NCBI RefSeq assembly: GCF_023806565.1
Contig: NZ_JAMTDV010000086.1
Coordinates: 1 to 64,000, forward strand
Length of the DNA stretch: 64,000 bases
Direction of reading: 5' to 3'
DNA from: Accumulibacter sp.
GTDB lineage: Bacteria > Pseudomonadota > Gammaproteobacteria > Burkholderiales > Rhodocyclaceae
Part shown: piece by piece, positions 53,440-63,559 of the stretch
How the letters are laid out: each line of letters opens with the position of its first letter
Position numbering within the stretch: the first letter of the stretch is position 1
The notes under the pieces: model-generated
What the model saw: only the letters and a program-made list of their open reading frames with translations
Told to the model about the DNA's origin: nothing
The model's database searches: none
Program-made: the position numbers and the translations under genes

Positions 53440-55524
53440 CTACTTGACGCGCATGCCTGGCTCCGCGCCGGCGTCGGCCGAGAGCAGGAAGATGCCCCCT
53501 GCCGGACCGTCGAGACCGGAGGCGGCCAGCACCATTCCCTCGGAAATGCCATATTTCATCTTGCGCGGGGCGAGGTTGGCAACCATTACCGTCAGCCTGC
53601 CGACGAGAGCTTCCGGAACGTAGGCTGCCTTGATTCCAGCAAATACCTGGCGCGCACCGAGTGGGCCGAGGTCGAGCACCAGGCGGAGCAGCTTGTCGGC
53701 GCCTTCGACAGGCGTAGCCTCGCTGATGCGAGCAACTCTCAGGTCGACGGTCATGAATTCGTCGATACTGATCTGCCGCGCCGGCGCCGCGAGCGCGATG
53801 CCCGCCACTGGCTCCTGCGCTCGCAACCCGGCCGCTGCCGCTGGCGGCGTGGCGCTCAGCGACTCGCGATTGGCGTCGAGCAAGGCGTCGACCTGCCGCT
53901 TGTCCACGCGCGTCAGCAGATGCTGGTAAGCGTTGATCGCGTGCCCGGGCGCGAGGACCGTGCGGCTGTCGTTCCAGACCAGAGGGGCGATGTTCAGGAA
54001 AGCCTCCGCCTTGACGCTGAGTGCCGGCAGCACCGGTTTCAGCAGGATCGAAAACAGGCGGAAAAGGTTCAGCGAATTGCTGCAGGCTGCGTGCAGTTCG
54101 CTTGCGCGAACGGGCTGGCGGGCCAGTTCCCACGGCTTGACGCTGTCGACGTATTGATTGGCGAGATCGACGAGCCCCATGATTTCGCGGATTGCCTTGC
54201 CGAATTCGCGCGTTTCGTAATGATCCGCGATCACCGTCTGCCGTTCGCGAATCGCCTGGAAAACCGGTAGCGATTCGTCGCAGGGGCACAACTGACCGGC
54301 GAATTGCCTGACGATGAAGCCGGCGCTTCGACTGGCGATGTTCACGAACTTGCCGACCAGGTCGGAATTGACCCGGGCGATGAAATCATCGAGATTGAGG
54401 TCGATATCTTCCATCGAACCCGAAAGTTTGGTGGCATAGTAATAACGCAGCCATTCGGGGTCGAGTCCTTGCGCCAGATAACTCTGGGCGGTGATGAAGG
54501 TGCCACGCGACTTGGACATCTTGGCTCCATCGACGGTCAGGAAGCCGTGTGCGAAGACCTTGCTGGGCGTTCGATAACCGGCGTGCGCCAGTTCCGCCGG
54601 CCAGAACAGCGCATGAAAGTAGAGGATGTCCTTGCCGATGAAGTGATAGAGCTCGGTACTCGAATGCGCGTGCCAGTACTCGTCGAAATCGATGCCTTCA
54701 CGCGCGCAAAGATTGCGAAAAGCTCCCATGTAGCCGATCGGTGCGTCCAGCCAGACGTAGAAGTACTTGCCGGGTGCATTCGGGATCTCGAAGCCGAAAT
54801 AGGGCGAATCGCGCGAGATGTCCCAGTCGGTGAGACGGCTTTCTCCGTCTTCTCCCAGCCACTCCTGCAGCTTGTTGGCCGCTTCGTTCTGCAGGCGCCC
54901 TTCGCTCTGCGTCCAGCGGCGCAGGAAGGCCTGGCAGCGCGGATCCGAGAGCCGGAAAAAGAAGTGCTCGGACTGGCGCAGCTCCGGGGTGGCGCCGGAA
55001 ACCGCGGAATACGGATTCTTCAGCTCGTTGGCCGTATACGCCGAGCCGCAACTCTCGCAGTTGTCACCGTATTGGTCGTGCGCACCGCACTTCGGGCATT
55101 CGCCCTTGATAAAACGGTCGGGCAGGAACATCTGCTTGAGCGGATCGTAATACTGCTCGATGGTTCGCGCGTCGATCAAACCGGCCGCACACAGGCGAGC
55201 ATAGATCTCGTTCGCGCAGGCACGTGTTTCTTCGGAATGGGTAGTGTAGTAATTGTCGAAACCAACATGAAAACCCGCAAAGTCTCGGGTGTGCTCGTCA
55301 TGGACGCGGGCGATCAACTCCTCCGGTGTGATCCCCTCCTTTTCGGCGCGCAACATGACCGGCGTGCCATGCGTGTCGTCGGCGCAGACGTACCAGCACT
55401 GATGCCCTCGCATCTTCTGGAAACGCACCCAGATGTCAGTCTGGATGTATTCGACCAAATGGCCGAGGTGGATTGCGCCGTTGGCGTAGGGAAGGGCTGA
55501 GGTTACGAGAATCTTGCGGGTCAT
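53440..55524 (-). CDS. metG: Methionyl-tRNA synthetase
   Basis: A 694-residue class I synthetase. The HIGH-type motif is HLGH (residues 19-22), KMSKSRGTF follows in the catalytic core, the CPKC and CESC pairs bind zinc, and the C-terminal about 110 residues are the tRNA-binding/dimerisation domain ([13 protein letters not shown]). The start at 55524 gives [13 protein letters not shown], the usual opening; an ATG six codons upstream is possible. Confidence 0.97.
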   Translation of the reverse strand: MTRKILVTSALPYANGAIHLGHLVEYIQTDIWVRFQKMRGHQCWYVCADDTHGTPVMLRAEKEGITPEELIARVHDEHTRDFAGFHVGFDNYYTTHSEETRACANEIYARLCAAGLIDARTIEQYYDPLKQMFLPDRFIKGECPKCGAHDQYGDNCESCGSAYTANELKNPYSAVSGATPELRQSEHFFFRLSDPRCQAFLRRWTQSEGRLQNEAANKLQEWLGEDGESRLTDWDISRDSPYFGFEIPNAPGKYFYVWLDAPIGYMGAFRNLCAREGIDFDEYWHAHSSTELYHFIGKDILYFHALFWPAELAHAGYRTPSKVFAHGFLTVDGAKMSKSRGTFITAQSYLAQGLDPEWLRYYYATKLSGSMEDIDLNLDDFIARVNSDLVGKFVNIASRSAGFIVRQFAGQLCPCDESLPVFQAIRERQTVIADHYETREFGKAIREIMGLVDLANQYVDSVKPWELARQPVRASELHAACSNSLNLFRLFSILLKPVLPALSVKAEAFLNIAPLVWNDSRTVLAPGHAINAYQHLLTRVDKRQVDALLDANRESLSATPPAAAAGLRAQEPVAGIALAAPARQISIDEFMTVDLRVARISEATPVEGADKLLRLVLDLGPLGARQVFAGIKAAYVPEALVGRLTVMVANLAPRKMKYGISEGMVLAASGLDGPAGGIFLLSADAGAEPGMRVK

Positions 55525-55603
55525 TGGCGTTGGCGCAGACAAATGCGCATTCTAGCAAAGCGACGGCGCGCTGCGCGGGTGCCTCCGTCAGCTGCGGCTT
55601 GTC

Positions 55604-57133
55604 TCAACTGACCAGCTGATCATGAAAGCGAGCGATGTCATAGTCGCAGCCACTCTCCTCGAATTCGGCAGGGGTCAGCAGGTATGCGCGGCCATCGAGG
55701 CTGAAATCCAGCGTCTCCCGGACATTGAAGCTGCCAAGCGGCAGCACGATACGTACGGTGCCGGACTCGCCAGCATCGCGCAACCAGATGCCGGGAAGAG
55801 CGACAGCCGCAGCGAAGCCGCTGCGGCGCGGGCGTAGCTCGATGCTCTGCGCCTGTTTCGAGATGAGCTGCACGCCCAGATTGGCCTGCACTCCGCCCAG
55901 CCGGTTGAAGCGCCGTGCGGTACCGAGCAGCCAGTTTTCGCCACCCTCCGGCTGCATGCAGAGCAGGGTTCCGAGCTTGATGCCGTTGCCCGCTGGATCG
56001 TCGAAACAGACACGAAAGCCGCCGAGACTGACGTTTTCGACTACCCAGCTGCGTGTTGCGGCCACGGATCCGTGTCTGCCCAGCGCTCCGGAAAAAACCT
56101 GGTAGGCGTGGTCAAAACCCGCAAGAACGGCCATTCGTGTCCTCACGGCATGGCGTTGGTGGCGCCGCTGCAGCGGCCGTACCGCCCAATAGGCGCGGAG
56201 ATGACGAAGCACCGACAGCAATGCCTTCTGCGAATATTCGCCGCCAAGATTGAGCCGGGCAGGAATTTCGTCACGTTCGACCATGTGGATCAGTTCGTCG
56301 AGTCCCGACAACGCGGGTACGGGCGAGACGAAGCGCAGGCTCGGCGTGCTTGCCCCGGGATGGATCGCCAGACGTGCCGGTGGCGAGGCAGCCGCCGCAT
56401 CGACCCAGTACACGCTGTCCGAATGACGTTCGGATGACCAGCTGACAATCGACAGAAAGTGCGCGATGACTCGATCGGCGAGCTCGATCTCCTGCGGACT
56501 CAAGCCATCCATCGACGAGGCGGAAAACAGAAGCGAATGCAAGTATTGTTGCGCAACGCTCGTTACGCCCATCCGGCCCGGGTAAAGCTGCACCAGTTTC
56601 TGTGCATGGCCGGCAGCTTCGGCCGCGAGGTAGCTTTGCCCCAGCTCCCGCCAGAGATCGCTGCCCGCTGGTTCGTAGCAATACGCCAGCCACTTGATGC
56701 AGCGGCGACGCGCCGCCTGCAGGCGCGTGTCCGCCAGGGGAAGCGAAGCGCGGAAGGCGTCGCTTCCCCTGCCCTTGGCCTCCAGTTTGGCGCGCTCGAT
56801 GCACGATGCATAGGCGGCCGTGGCTGTGTTCCAATAACTGTAACTCCGCTCCCAGAGGCGTTTTCGCTCCAGCGGCGAGAGCTGTGGCGAAGTCAGGTAT
56901 TCGCGTGCGAGACGACGCAGATGCTGCTGCCCGGCGTCGTCAAGCTGACGCAGCAGGTCGAAATAGTGATCCAGCCGGAAGTTGCGCGCGTGCTTGAGGG
57001 ACTCGAACCAGCCGGTCAGTTCATCGACGGCGTTCACCGGCTTGTCGACACGCAGTTCGGCGAGAATCCGCTTGAACTCCTTGGCGTCGGCAAGCGGATG
57101 ATCGGGACGGCTTGGAAACAGGTTGAGGATCAT
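55604..57133 (-). CDS. Uncharacterised protein with C-terminal PilZ-like domain
   Basis: A 509-residue soluble protein. Residues 1 to about 300 are mostly helical with no domain I recognise. Residues about 320-440 look PilZ-like: RTRMAVLAG, VVENVSLGGFRVCF (the N/D-x-S-x-x-G part), and LGVQLISKQ, followed by a short C-terminal domain. If real, it may bind cyclic di-GMP, but the Arg-rich RxxxR part is weak. Divergent from thyA. Function unknown. Confidence 0.62.
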   Translation of the reverse strand: MILNLFPSRPDHPLADAKEFKRILAELRVDKPVNAVDELTGWFESLKHARNFRLDHYFDLLRQLDDAGQQHLRRLAREYLTSPQLSPLERKRLWERSYSYWNTATAAYASCIERAKLEAKGRGSDAFRASLPLADTRLQAARRRCIKWLAYCYEPAGSDLWRELGQSYLAAEAAGHAQKLVQLYPGRMGVTSVAQQYLHSLLFSASSMDGLSPQEIELADRVIAHFLSIVSWSSERHSDSVYWVDAAAASPPARLAIHPGASTPSLRFVSPVPALSGLDELIHMVERDEIPARLNLGGEYSQKALLSVLRHLRAYWAVRPLQRRHQRHAVRTRMAVLAGFDHAYQVFSGALGRHGSVAATRSWVVENVSLGGFRVCFDDPAGNGIKLGTLLCMQPEGGENWLLGTARRFNRLGGVQANLGVQLISKQAQSIELRPRRSGFAAAVALPGIWLRDAGESGTVRIVLPLGSFNVRETLDFSLDGRAYLLTPAEFEESGCDYDIARFHDQLVS

Positions 57134-57280
57134 CTGAAGTCCCCCTTATCACGGGCCCGCGCAGGCCGGGGCGAGACGAGAGATTGTAAACCACGTGCGG
57201 CCGACGGTGCCTCCTGATCAAGTGCCGAAATTGTGCGATATGGACAGATGCGCGATTCCGGTGCGCTGCTCCCTTTCCCG

Positions 57281-57286
57281 TACAAT
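57281..57286 (+). promoter_or_regulatory. Candidate -10 box for thyA
   Basis: TACAAT, 30 bases before the thyA ATG, in the 182-base divergent region after the PilZ-like gene. GGAGA lies properly before the ATG. The -35 region is not a good match. Confidence 0.35.
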
Positions 57287-57315
57287 GTCACCTGACCGAT
57301 CCACGGAGACAAGGC

Positions 57316-58137
57316 ATGCAGCAGTATCTGGACCTGATGCGCCATGTCCTCGAGCATGGCAACCAGAAGGCGGACCGCACCGGCACCGGCACCCGCTCGG
57401 TGTTCGGCTGGCAGATGCGCTTCGATCTGGGTGCCGGTTTTCCCCTGTTGACTACCAAGAAGCTGCATCTGCGCTCGATCATCCACGAGTTGTTGTGGTT
57501 CTTGCGGGGCGACACCAACGTTCGGTATCTGCAGGAGAATGGCGTCCGCATCTGGGACGATTGGGCTGACGACAGCGGGGAACTCGGTCCGATCTACGGC
57601 CACCAGTGGCGCCACTGGCGATCGCCTGACGGATGCGAAATCGATCAGATGGCGCAACTCGTCGATGCCCTCCGCAACAATCCCGACTCGCGCCGGCATT
57701 TGGTGAGCGCCTGGAATCCAGCCGACGTCGAGCGCATGGCGCTGCCCCCATGCCATGCGCTGTTCCAGCTGTACGTCGCCGCAGCCGCGCCAACCGATTC
57801 CGACCGTCGCGCGAAACTGTCCTGCCAGCTCTACCAGCGCAGCGCCGACATCTTTCTCGGCGTTCCTTTCAACATCGCCTCGTACGCCTTGCTGACTCTG
57901 ATGCTGGCGCAAGTTTGCGGCTATCGGCCCGGTGACTTTGTGCATACCTTCGGCGACGCACACCTTTACAGCAATCACTTCGACCAGGCACGTAAGCAAT
58001 TGACACGCACGCCGCGCGCCTTGCCAACGATGCACCTGAACCCGGAGGTGCGCGATCTGTTCGGCTTCCGTTTCGAGGATTTTGCGCTGACCGGCTACGA
58101 TCCATACCCGCATATCGCCGCGGCGGTCGCGGTCTGA
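57316..58137 (+). CDS. thyA: Thymidylate synthase
   Basis: A 273-residue enzyme methylating dUMP to dTMP with methylene-tetrahydrofolate. The nucleophile is C146 in LPPCHALFQ, and the phosphate-binding [16 protein letters not shown] motif and C-terminal AAAVAV end are intact. folA follows after four bases, the usual pair for dTMP synthesis and dihydrofolate recycling. Confidence 0.98.
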   Translation: MQQYLDLMRHVLEHGNQKADRTGTGTRSVFGWQMRFDLGAGFPLLTTKKLHLRSIIHELLWFLRGDTNVRYLQENGVRIWDDWADDSGELGPIYGHQWRHWRSPDGCEIDQMAQLVDALRNNPDSRRHLVSAWNPADVERMALPPCHALFQLYVAAAAPTDSDRRAKLSCQLYQRSADIFLGVPFNIASYALLTLMLAQVCGYRPGDFVHTFGDAHLYSNHFDQARKQLTRTPRALPTMHLNPEVRDLFGFRFEDFALTGYDPYPHIAAAVAV

Positions 58138-58141
58138 ACGA

Positions 58142-58684
58142 ATGCGCAGCGAACTGCTGTCGGCGGGAGGAGGGACGATTTCCTTGATCGCTGTCGTGGC
58201 AAGAAACCGTGCGATTGGCCGAGATCAGCAATTGCTCTGGCACTTGCCGGAAGACATGCGACATTTTCGCGAGACGACCCGTGGCAGGACGGTGATCATG
58301 GGAAGAAAGACCTGGGAGTCGCTACCGCCCGCTTTTCGCCCGCTGCCGAATCGCCACAACATCGTCGTCAGTCGAAATCCTGCCTACCGCCCCAGTGGGG
58401 CAACGGCAGCGACATCGATCGAGGAGGCAATTCGCCTCGCCGGCGATGCCGGCGAGATCTTCGTGATCGGTGGCGAGGAACTCTACCGGCAGGCTTTGCC
58501 ATTGGCCCGGCGCCTGTACCTGACGGAAGTCGCCGAAGATGCCACCGGGGACCGATTTTTCCCCGAAATTCGACCGGCCGAGTGGCGGGAAGTCGGGCGT
58601 CGTATTGGCAATCGGCGATCAGCTGCCGGCGATGAGGGGCGCGCCGTTCCGGAGTTCAGTTTCGTGGTATACGAACGATGTTAG
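58142..58684 (+). CDS. folA: Dihydrofolate reductase
   Basis: A 180-residue NADPH-dependent reductase. SLIAVVARNRAIGRDQQLLW, LPEDMRHFRETT with the active-site acid, VIMGRKTWESL and VIGGEELYRQ are present. The N-terminus has about a dozen extra residues before the conserved start region (an internal start is possible). In the thyA operon. Confidence 0.96.
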   Translation: MRSELLSAGGGTISLIAVVARNRAIGRDQQLLWHLPEDMRHFRETTRGRTVIMGRKTWESLPPAFRPLPNRHNIVVSRNPAYRPSGATAATSIEEAIRLAGDAGEIFVIGGEELYRQALPLARRLYLTEVAEDATGDRFFPEIRPAEWREVGRRIGNRRSAAGDEGRAVPEFSFVVYERC

Positions 58685-58712
58685 CGCTGCGTGCTTGCAT
58701 TCGGAATTCGTG

Positions 58713-59147
58713 ATGGCAGATTCGCTCGACCACTTTCTCGCAGGACCTAGCGGCGCCGGCAGCGTGCTGGCGCATGCGCGGCTGCTGCTGGCGCTGGCTA
58801 CGCGCTACCAGGAGATCGTGCCAGCGCACCTGGGACAGGCAAGCCGGATGGCCAATTACAAGTCGGGTGTTGCGGTGATCCATGCCGACAGTGCTGCCAT
58901 CGCGGCCAAACTCGGCCAGATGGCGCCGACGATGGTCCGCGAATTGAAGAAAAGGGGAATCGATTGTAGTGCCGTGCGGATCAAGGTCTGCGCGCGGCAG
59001 GAGCGGAAAGTCACAGGAAGGGGCACGCAAAAACCGCTGAGTGCCGGGGCCAGCCACGATTTGATGGCGCTGAGCGAGTCTTTGCCGGCATCGCCCTTGC
59101 GTGCGGCGCTGGAAAAGCTGCTGGCGTGTTCGCCTAGGCGGGAATGA
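58713..59147 (+). CDS. DUF721/DciA family protein
   Basis: A 144-residue protein fitting DUF721, named DciA for its role in loading the replicative DnaB helicase in bacteria lacking DnaC. The central VAVIHADSAAIAAKLGQMAP stretch and the RIKVCARQ strand match the KH-like core. GTG/ATG around 58713; the ATG is used. Its last 14 bases overlap, in opposite direction, the end of a small membrane protein gene. Confidence 0.78.
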   Translation: MADSLDHFLAGPSGAGSVLAHARLLLALATRYQEIVPAHLGQASRMANYKSGVAVIHADSAAIAAKLGQMAPTMVRELKKRGIDCSAVRIKVCARQERKVTGRGTQKPLSAGASHDLMALSESLPASPLRAALEKLLACSPRRE

Positions 59148-59322
59148 CTGCCACCCGTTCGAGGATCAGCAGGGCGAAGACCAGAAGGGCGACAATCAGC
59201 GCATAGCGGAAAAGACGCCACGCGAACCGCAGATAGCGCGCGTCCCTGGTGAATACAAAGGCGAGCACGCCGCCGGCGACGGCGATCACCGTCAGCACAG
59301 CCAGCAGGCGCAGCAACCACAT
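59134..59322 (-). CDS. Small conserved membrane protein
   Basis: A 62-residue protein with two hydrophobic helices (about 3-22 and 38-56) separated by a basic loop, TRDARYLRFAWRLFRY. A protein of this form is found next to lpxC in related bacteria, which supports it as a gene. It starts four bases after the lpxC stop, so it is likely co-transcribed. Function unknown. Confidence 0.72.
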   Translation of the reverse strand: MWLLRLLAVLTVIAVAGGVLAFVFTRDARYLRFAWRLFRYALIVALLVFALLILERVAVIPA

Positions 59323-59326
59323 CGGG

Positions 59327-60256
59327 TCAGAAAGCCGGCAGGGTCAACCAGCGGGAAACAGTCTGTGGTGCCAGCGTGCGGTCCTGAAAGCTGACGTATT
59401 CCCAGGCCTCGCGCCTGGCGAGGAGGGCGCGCGCGAGCGCGTTGTTCAGCGCATGCCCCGATTTGTGGGCAGAGAAGGAAGCGAGCAGAGGATGGCCCAG
59501 CAGGTACAGGTCACCGATCGCGTCGAGCACCTTGTGTTTCACGAACTCGTCGCCATAGCGCAGGCCATCGGCGTTGAGCACGCGGTATTCGTCGAGAACG
59601 ACGGCGTTTTCGAGACCACCGCCCTGCGCGAGACCGTTTTCGTGCAGCCACTCGACTTCCTGCATGAAACCGAAGGTGCGCGCGCGCGCCACCTCGCGGA
59701 CATACGAATGTTCCGCGAAGTCGATCGTCACCCGCTGCCCGGTGCGATCGATCGCCGGGTGGTTGAAGCCGATCGAAAACGACAGGCGAAAGCCGTCGTA
59801 GGGTTCCAGTCGCGCCCACTTTTCGCCGGCGGGTTCGCTCTCACGCACTTCGATCGGCTGCGTGACGCGGATGAAGCGCTTCGCGACCGATTGCTCTTCG
59901 ATTCCGGCCGACTGGACCAGAAAGACGAACGGCGATGCGGATCCGTCGAGGATTGGCACTTCGGCGGCGTCGAGGTCGACGAAGGCGTTGTCTATTCCCA
60001 GTCCGGCGAACGCCGACATCAGGTGCTCGATGGTGCCGACTCTCACCCCGTCGCGCTCGAGGCACGAGCACATGCGGGTATCGCCGACGAGCAGGGCAGA
60101 CGCCGGCAGGTCGACCACCGGGTCGAGATCGATCCGCCGAAAGACGATGCCGGTTCCGGGCGCGGCGGGGCGCAGGCTCATCCGTACCTTGACACCGGAA
60201 TGCAGGCCGACGCCCGCGGCGCGGACCACCGACTTGAGGCTTCGCTGCTTCAACAT
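59327..60256 (-). CDS. lpxC: UDP-3-O-acyl-N-acetylglucosamine deacetylase
   Basis: A 309-residue zinc deacetylase for the committed step of lipid A synthesis, so the organism is Gram-negative. Zinc ligands H78 (TIEHLMSA), H241 and D245 ([10 protein letters not shown]) and active-site H268 (KSGHALNN) are all visible. The start at 60256 gives [10 protein letters not shown]; the upstream extension is not conserved. It has its own candidate promoter, although it follows ftsZ by 94 bases. Confidence 0.97.
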   Translation of the reverse strand: MLKQRSLKSVVRAAGVGLHSGVKVRMSLRPAAPGTGIVFRRIDLDPVVDLPASALLVGDTRMCSCLERDGVRVGTIEHLMSAFAGLGIDNAFVDLDAAEVPILDGSASPFVFLVQSAGIEEQSVAKRFIRVTQPIEVRESEPAGEKWARLEPYDGFRLSFSIGFNHPAIDRTGQRVTIDFAEHSYVREVARARTFGFMQEVEWLHENGLAQGGGLENAVVLDEYRVLNADGLRYGDEFVKHKVLDAIGDLYLLGHPLLASFSAHKSGHALNNALARALLARREAWEYVSFQDRTLAPQTVSRWLTLPAF

Positions 60257-60284
60257 CTGTCTGAAATAGCTGTGGAATCGGCGA

Positions 60285-60290
60285 ATTCTA
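60285..60290 (-). promoter_or_regulatory. Candidate -10 box for lpxC
   Basis: TAGAAT on the minus strand, about 29 bases before the lpxC ATG; the -35 position reads TTCCGG, a weak match. A hairpin lies between the two positions. Confidence 0.4.
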
Positions 60291-60292
60291 GC

Positions 60293-60306
60293 ACAGCCGA
60301 AGCTGT
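60293..60306 (-). terminator. UUCG tetraloop hairpin between ftsZ and lpxC
   Basis: On the minus strand ACAGC-TTCG-GCTGT, a perfect five-base-pair stem closed by the very stable C(UUCG)G tetraloop, 45 bases after the ftsZ stop and just before the lpxC -10. No T-run follows. Confidence 0.4.
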
Positions 60307-60350
60307 CCCGGAAGCCGCCGATTCCTGCAGAGGAGGGTTGTCGGCCGGGC

Positions 60351-61520
60351 TCAGTCGGCCTGTTTGCGCAGGAATGCCGGAATGTCGTAGCGATCGACAC
60401 CGCTGTTGGCCAGCGCCTCGACGGTTGCGCTGCGTCCCTTGCGGACGATCGCGGGTACTTGGTCGAGCGATGAGTAGTCGATGCTCGGTCCGCTGGCGAA
60501 GCGGCCGTCGGTACCCGTTGCCTGGTGGTGCGCGTTGTTGATGACCTCGAAGTTCTGACGCTTCGCCTGCGGCTGACCGAGACCAGTGGCCACCACCGTC
60601 ACCCGGATCTCCTCGCCCATGTTTTCGTCGTAGACCGCGCCAAAGATGATGTGTGCGTCGTCGGCGGCAAAGGCGCGAACGGTGTTCATCACTTCGTTGA
60701 CTTCCTTCATCTTGAGCGAGCGGGTGGCGGTAATGTTGACCAGAACGCCCTTGGCGCCCGAAAGATTGACACCTTCCAGGAGGGGCGAGGAAACGGCGCG
60801 CTCGGCGGCAATGCGCGCCCGGTCCACACCCGCAGCGTTGGCGGAACCCATCATCGCCATTCCCATCTCGCCCATCACGGTGCGCACGTCCTCGAAGTCG
60901 ACGTTGACCAGTCCCGGGAAGTTGATGATCTCGGCGATCCCGCCAACGGCATTGCGCAGGACATTGTCGGCGGCCTTGAAAGCGTCGTCCATCGAGACAT
61001 CGTCGCCGAGCACGTCCATCAGCTTGTCGTTGAGGATGACGATCAGCGAGTCGACGTGCTTTTGCAGCTCGGCGATGCCGACATCCGCCACCTTCAGACG
61101 TTTGCCCTCGAAACCGAAGGGCTTGGTCACCACCGCGACGGTCAGAACGCCCAGCTCGCGTGCCACCTCGGCAACGATCGGCGCGGCGCCGGTGCCGGTG
61201 CCACCACCCATACCGGCGGTAATGAAAACCATGTGTGCGCCGCGCAGCGACTCGACGATCGCGTCGCGTTCCTCGATCGCCGCGCTGCGCCCGGCTTCGG
61301 GTTTCGCGCCGGCGCCGAGCCCGGTCTTGCCAAGCTGCAGCTTCTGGATTGCGATACTGCGGCCGAGTGCCTGCGAATCGGTATTGGCGGTGATGAAATC
61401 CACGCCATTCACCCCCTCCCGGATCATGTGATCGACCGCGTTGCCACCGGCACCGCCGATGCCGATCACCTTGATCACCGTATCCCTGTCGCTTTCTTCC
61501 TTGTCGATGATTTCAAACAT
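60351..61520 (-). CDS. ftsZ: Cell division protein FtsZ
   Basis: A 389-residue tubulin-like GTPase forming the division ring. The GTP-binding signature GGGTGTG is at 105-111, the T7 loop and Asp residues follow ([12 protein letters not shown]), and the C-terminal peptide [12 protein letters not shown], which binds FtsA and ZipA, is intact after a short linker. AGAGGAGG precedes the start at 61520; longer upstream frame is shadow. Confidence 0.98.
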   Translation of the reverse strand: MFEIIDKEESDRDTVIKVIGIGGAGGNAVDHMIREGVNGVDFITANTDSQALGRSIAIQKLQLGKTGLGAGAKPEAGRSAAIEERDAIVESLRGAHMVFITAGMGGGTGTGAAPIVAEVARELGVLTVAVVTKPFGFEGKRLKVADVGIAELQKHVDSLIVILNDKLMDVLGDDVSMDDAFKAADNVLRNAVGGIAEIINFPGLVNVDFEDVRTVMGEMGMAMMGSANAAGVDRARIAAERAVSSPLLEGVNLSGAKGVLVNITATRSLKMKEVNEVMNTVRAFAADDAHIIFGAVYDENMGEEIRVTVVATGLGQPQAKRQNFEVINNAHHQATGTDGRFASGPSIDYSSLDQVPAIVRKGRSATVEALANSGVDRYDIPAFLRKQAD

Positions 61521-61535
61521 TGTCGCCTCCTCTGC

Positions 61536-61562
61536 AAAAAATCCGAATGTTGCCAAAAAAAA
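61536..61562 (-). other. Two T-runs in the ftsA-ftsZ spacer
   Basis: On the minus strand the 59-base spacer has a run of eight Ts (61562-61555) and one of six (61541-61536) upstream of the ftsZ ribosome site. The sequence before the longer run pairs only weakly (about 3-4 base pairs), so it is a poor terminator, but the tract may affect pausing or ribosome access. Confidence 0.3.
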
Positions 61563-61579
61563 CGCCGTTCCCGAGCGGT

Positions 61580-62809
61580 TTAGAAATTCTTTTCGAACCA
61601 GGATTTCATCCGGCCGAAAACCTGTTTCACGTCGCGCGTCTCGCGCACCTTCAAGCCGCGCTTCCTTTGCGTCTGTGCTTCCAGCAGCAATCCGCAAGCG
61701 GTCGCGAAGCGCGGACTCTGCACCACGTCAGCCAGTGCCCCCTGATACTTTGGCACACCCAGACGGACCGGCATATGGAAAATCTCTTCGCCGAGCTCGA
61801 TCATTCCGGGCATCACCGAAGCGCCGCCAGTGAGCACAATGCCCGACGAGAGAACGTCCTCGAAACCGGAGCGGCGGAGCTCCGCCTGGATCAGCTCGTA
61901 GAGCTCCTCGACGCGCGGCTGGATGACGTCCGCCAGCGCGCGCCGTGACAGTTTGCGTGACGGCCGGTCGTCTACGCCGGCGACGTCAAGCACGTCTTCC
62001 GGATCGGCCAGATGCGCCAGCGCGCAGCCATACTTGCGCTTGATGTCTTCGGCCTCGCGCGTCGGTGTGCGCAAGGCCATGGCAATGTCGTTGGTGATCT
62101 GATCGCCAGCGATCGGGATGACCGAAGTGTGACGGATGGCGCCCTGGGTCCATACCGCAAGATCGGTGGTGCCGCCGCCGATGTCGATCAGGCAGATGCC
62201 CAGATCCTTTTCGTCCTCGGAGAGGACTGCACAGCTCGAGGCCAGCGGCTGCAGCACCAGATCGTTCACTTCGAGGCCGCAGCGGCGCACGCACTTGACA
62301 ATGTTCTGGGCCGCGGACACCGCACCGGTGACGATATGCACCTTCACCTCGAGGCGGAAGCCGCTCATGCCGATCGGCTCGCGAATCCCGTCCTGGTCGT
62401 CGATGATGAATTCCTGCGTCAGGATGTGCAGGATCTCCTGGTCCGCGGGGATCGGCATGGCGCGGGCCGTCTCGATCACCCTTTCGACGTCCATCGTGGT
62501 GACTTCCTTGTCCTTTATGGCAACCATTCCATTCGAATTGAAGCTGCGGATGTGGCTGCCGGCAATCCCCGTATAGACGTCACGAACCTTGCAGTCGGCC
62601 ATCAGTTCAACTTCCTGCAGGACGCGCGAAATGGTGGCGACAGTCTCCTCGATATTGACGACGACGCCCTTCTTGAGCCCCTTCGACTCCTGCGAGCCCA
62701 TGCCGATGACGTTTACTCTCCCCTCCGGAGTAAGTTCGGCGACCAGAGCGACGATCTTCGAGGTGCCAATGTCGAGTCCAACGATCAGATCCTTGCTGTC
62801 CCTGCTCAT
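61580..62809 (-). CDS. ftsA: Cell division protein FtsA
   Basis: A 409-residue actin-like ATPase tethering FtsZ to the membrane. VGLDIGTSKIVALVAE, LIDIGGGTTDLAVW and IVLTGGASVMPG are the phosphate and adenosine motifs, and the C-terminal amphipathic end GRMKSWFEKNF is the membrane anchor. Its start overlaps the ftsQ end by four bases. Confidence 0.97.
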   Translation of the reverse strand: MSRDSKDLIVGLDIGTSKIVALVAELTPEGRVNVIGMGSQESKGLKKGVVVNIEETVATISRVLQEVELMADCKVRDVYTGIAGSHIRSFNSNGMVAIKDKEVTTMDVERVIETARAMPIPADQEILHILTQEFIIDDQDGIREPIGMSGFRLEVKVHIVTGAVSAAQNIVKCVRRCGLEVNDLVLQPLASSCAVLSEDEKDLGICLIDIGGGTTDLAVWTQGAIRHTSVIPIAGDQITNDIAMALRTPTREAEDIKRKYGCALAHLADPEDVLDVAGVDDRPSRKLSRRALADVIQPRVEELYELIQAELRRSGFEDVLSSGIVLTGGASVMPGMIELGEEIFHMPVRLGVPKYQGALADVVQSPRFATACGLLLEAQTQRKRGLKVRETRDVKQVFGRMKSWFEKNF

Positions 62810-63558
62810 TTCTTTCCCTTGACTTCTTGACCCCCCGCGGCCGGAAAGCGCAATGCGAAGCCGTTCGGATAGCGCATATCCACCGCAATCGGTCGCCCAC
62901 GGCGACCTTCCGACAGGGTCGGGTAATAGTCTACGAAACGCTGCAGGCGCATGCGGATTGGCGCTTTAGCCTGTTCGCGACCCAGTTCGATCAACATTCC
63001 ATCATCCAGCTTCAGCAGCCAGGCCAGGCGCTGTGACAATGACACCTGCGCCGGCGCACGACCGCTCGGTCGCAAGACGTGCGCGAACTCTGCATATCGC
63101 CGCAGAACGTCGCCGGAGGAGCCGGCCGGACCGTTCAGACGCGGCAGCGACTGCTCCCTGGTCAGTGAGGCCGCGAAGATCTCGCCGTAGGTGTTGACCA
63201 GTTGTCCGGACTCGTCGCCCCAATGGGCCGCTGCCTGATGCTCCTCGATCCGCAACTCGATGCGTCCCGGCCATTTCCGCCAGACCTCGGCGCGCCGAAC
63301 CCACGGCAACTGCTGCAGCGCCTGGCGCAACGCTTCGATGTCGACGGTCATGAAGTTGCCGCGCAAGAGCTCCGCCAACGATTGTTCGAGCTCGCTGCGC
63401 TGTATCTCCCGCAACTCGTTCACCACGCGCACTTCGTTCAGCGGAAACAGGCGCAGGCGCGGCGTCCCCCAGACGATCGCCGCCACCAGCAGGGCGGCAG
63501 CGCCGGCCAGAAAAAGCAGGTCGGAGATCGCCGTCAACAAGTGCGGTTTGTGCCACAT
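62806..63558 (-). CDS. ftsQ: Cell division protein FtsQ
   Basis: A 250-residue bitopic protein: short cytoplasmic start, one membrane helix (about 12-30), a POTRA domain (FPLNEVRVVNELREI onward) and a periplasmic beta domain. It links FtsB/FtsL to the divisome. The start at 63558 follows the ddl stop by one base; an ATG 16 codons upstream would fall inside ddl. Confidence 0.94.
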   Translation of the reverse strand: MWHKPHLLTAISDLLFLAGAAALLVAAIVWGTPRLRLFPLNEVRVVNELREIQRSELEQSLAELLRGNFMTVDIEALRQALQQLPWVRRAEVWRKWPGRIELRIEEHQAAAHWGDESGQLVNTYGEIFAASLTREQSLPRLNGPAGSSGDVLRRYAEFAHVLRPSGRAPAQVSLSQRLAWLLKLDDGMLIELGREQAKAPIRMRLQRFVDYYPTLSEGRRGRPIAVDMRYPNGFALRFPAAGGQEVKGKK

Positions 63559-63559
63559 T

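Noticed and set aside
52076-54289. 737-codon minus-strand frame across the acyltransferase and metG
   Set aside because: It spans two real genes in the wrong frames; composition is Arg/Gln-rich and motif-free.
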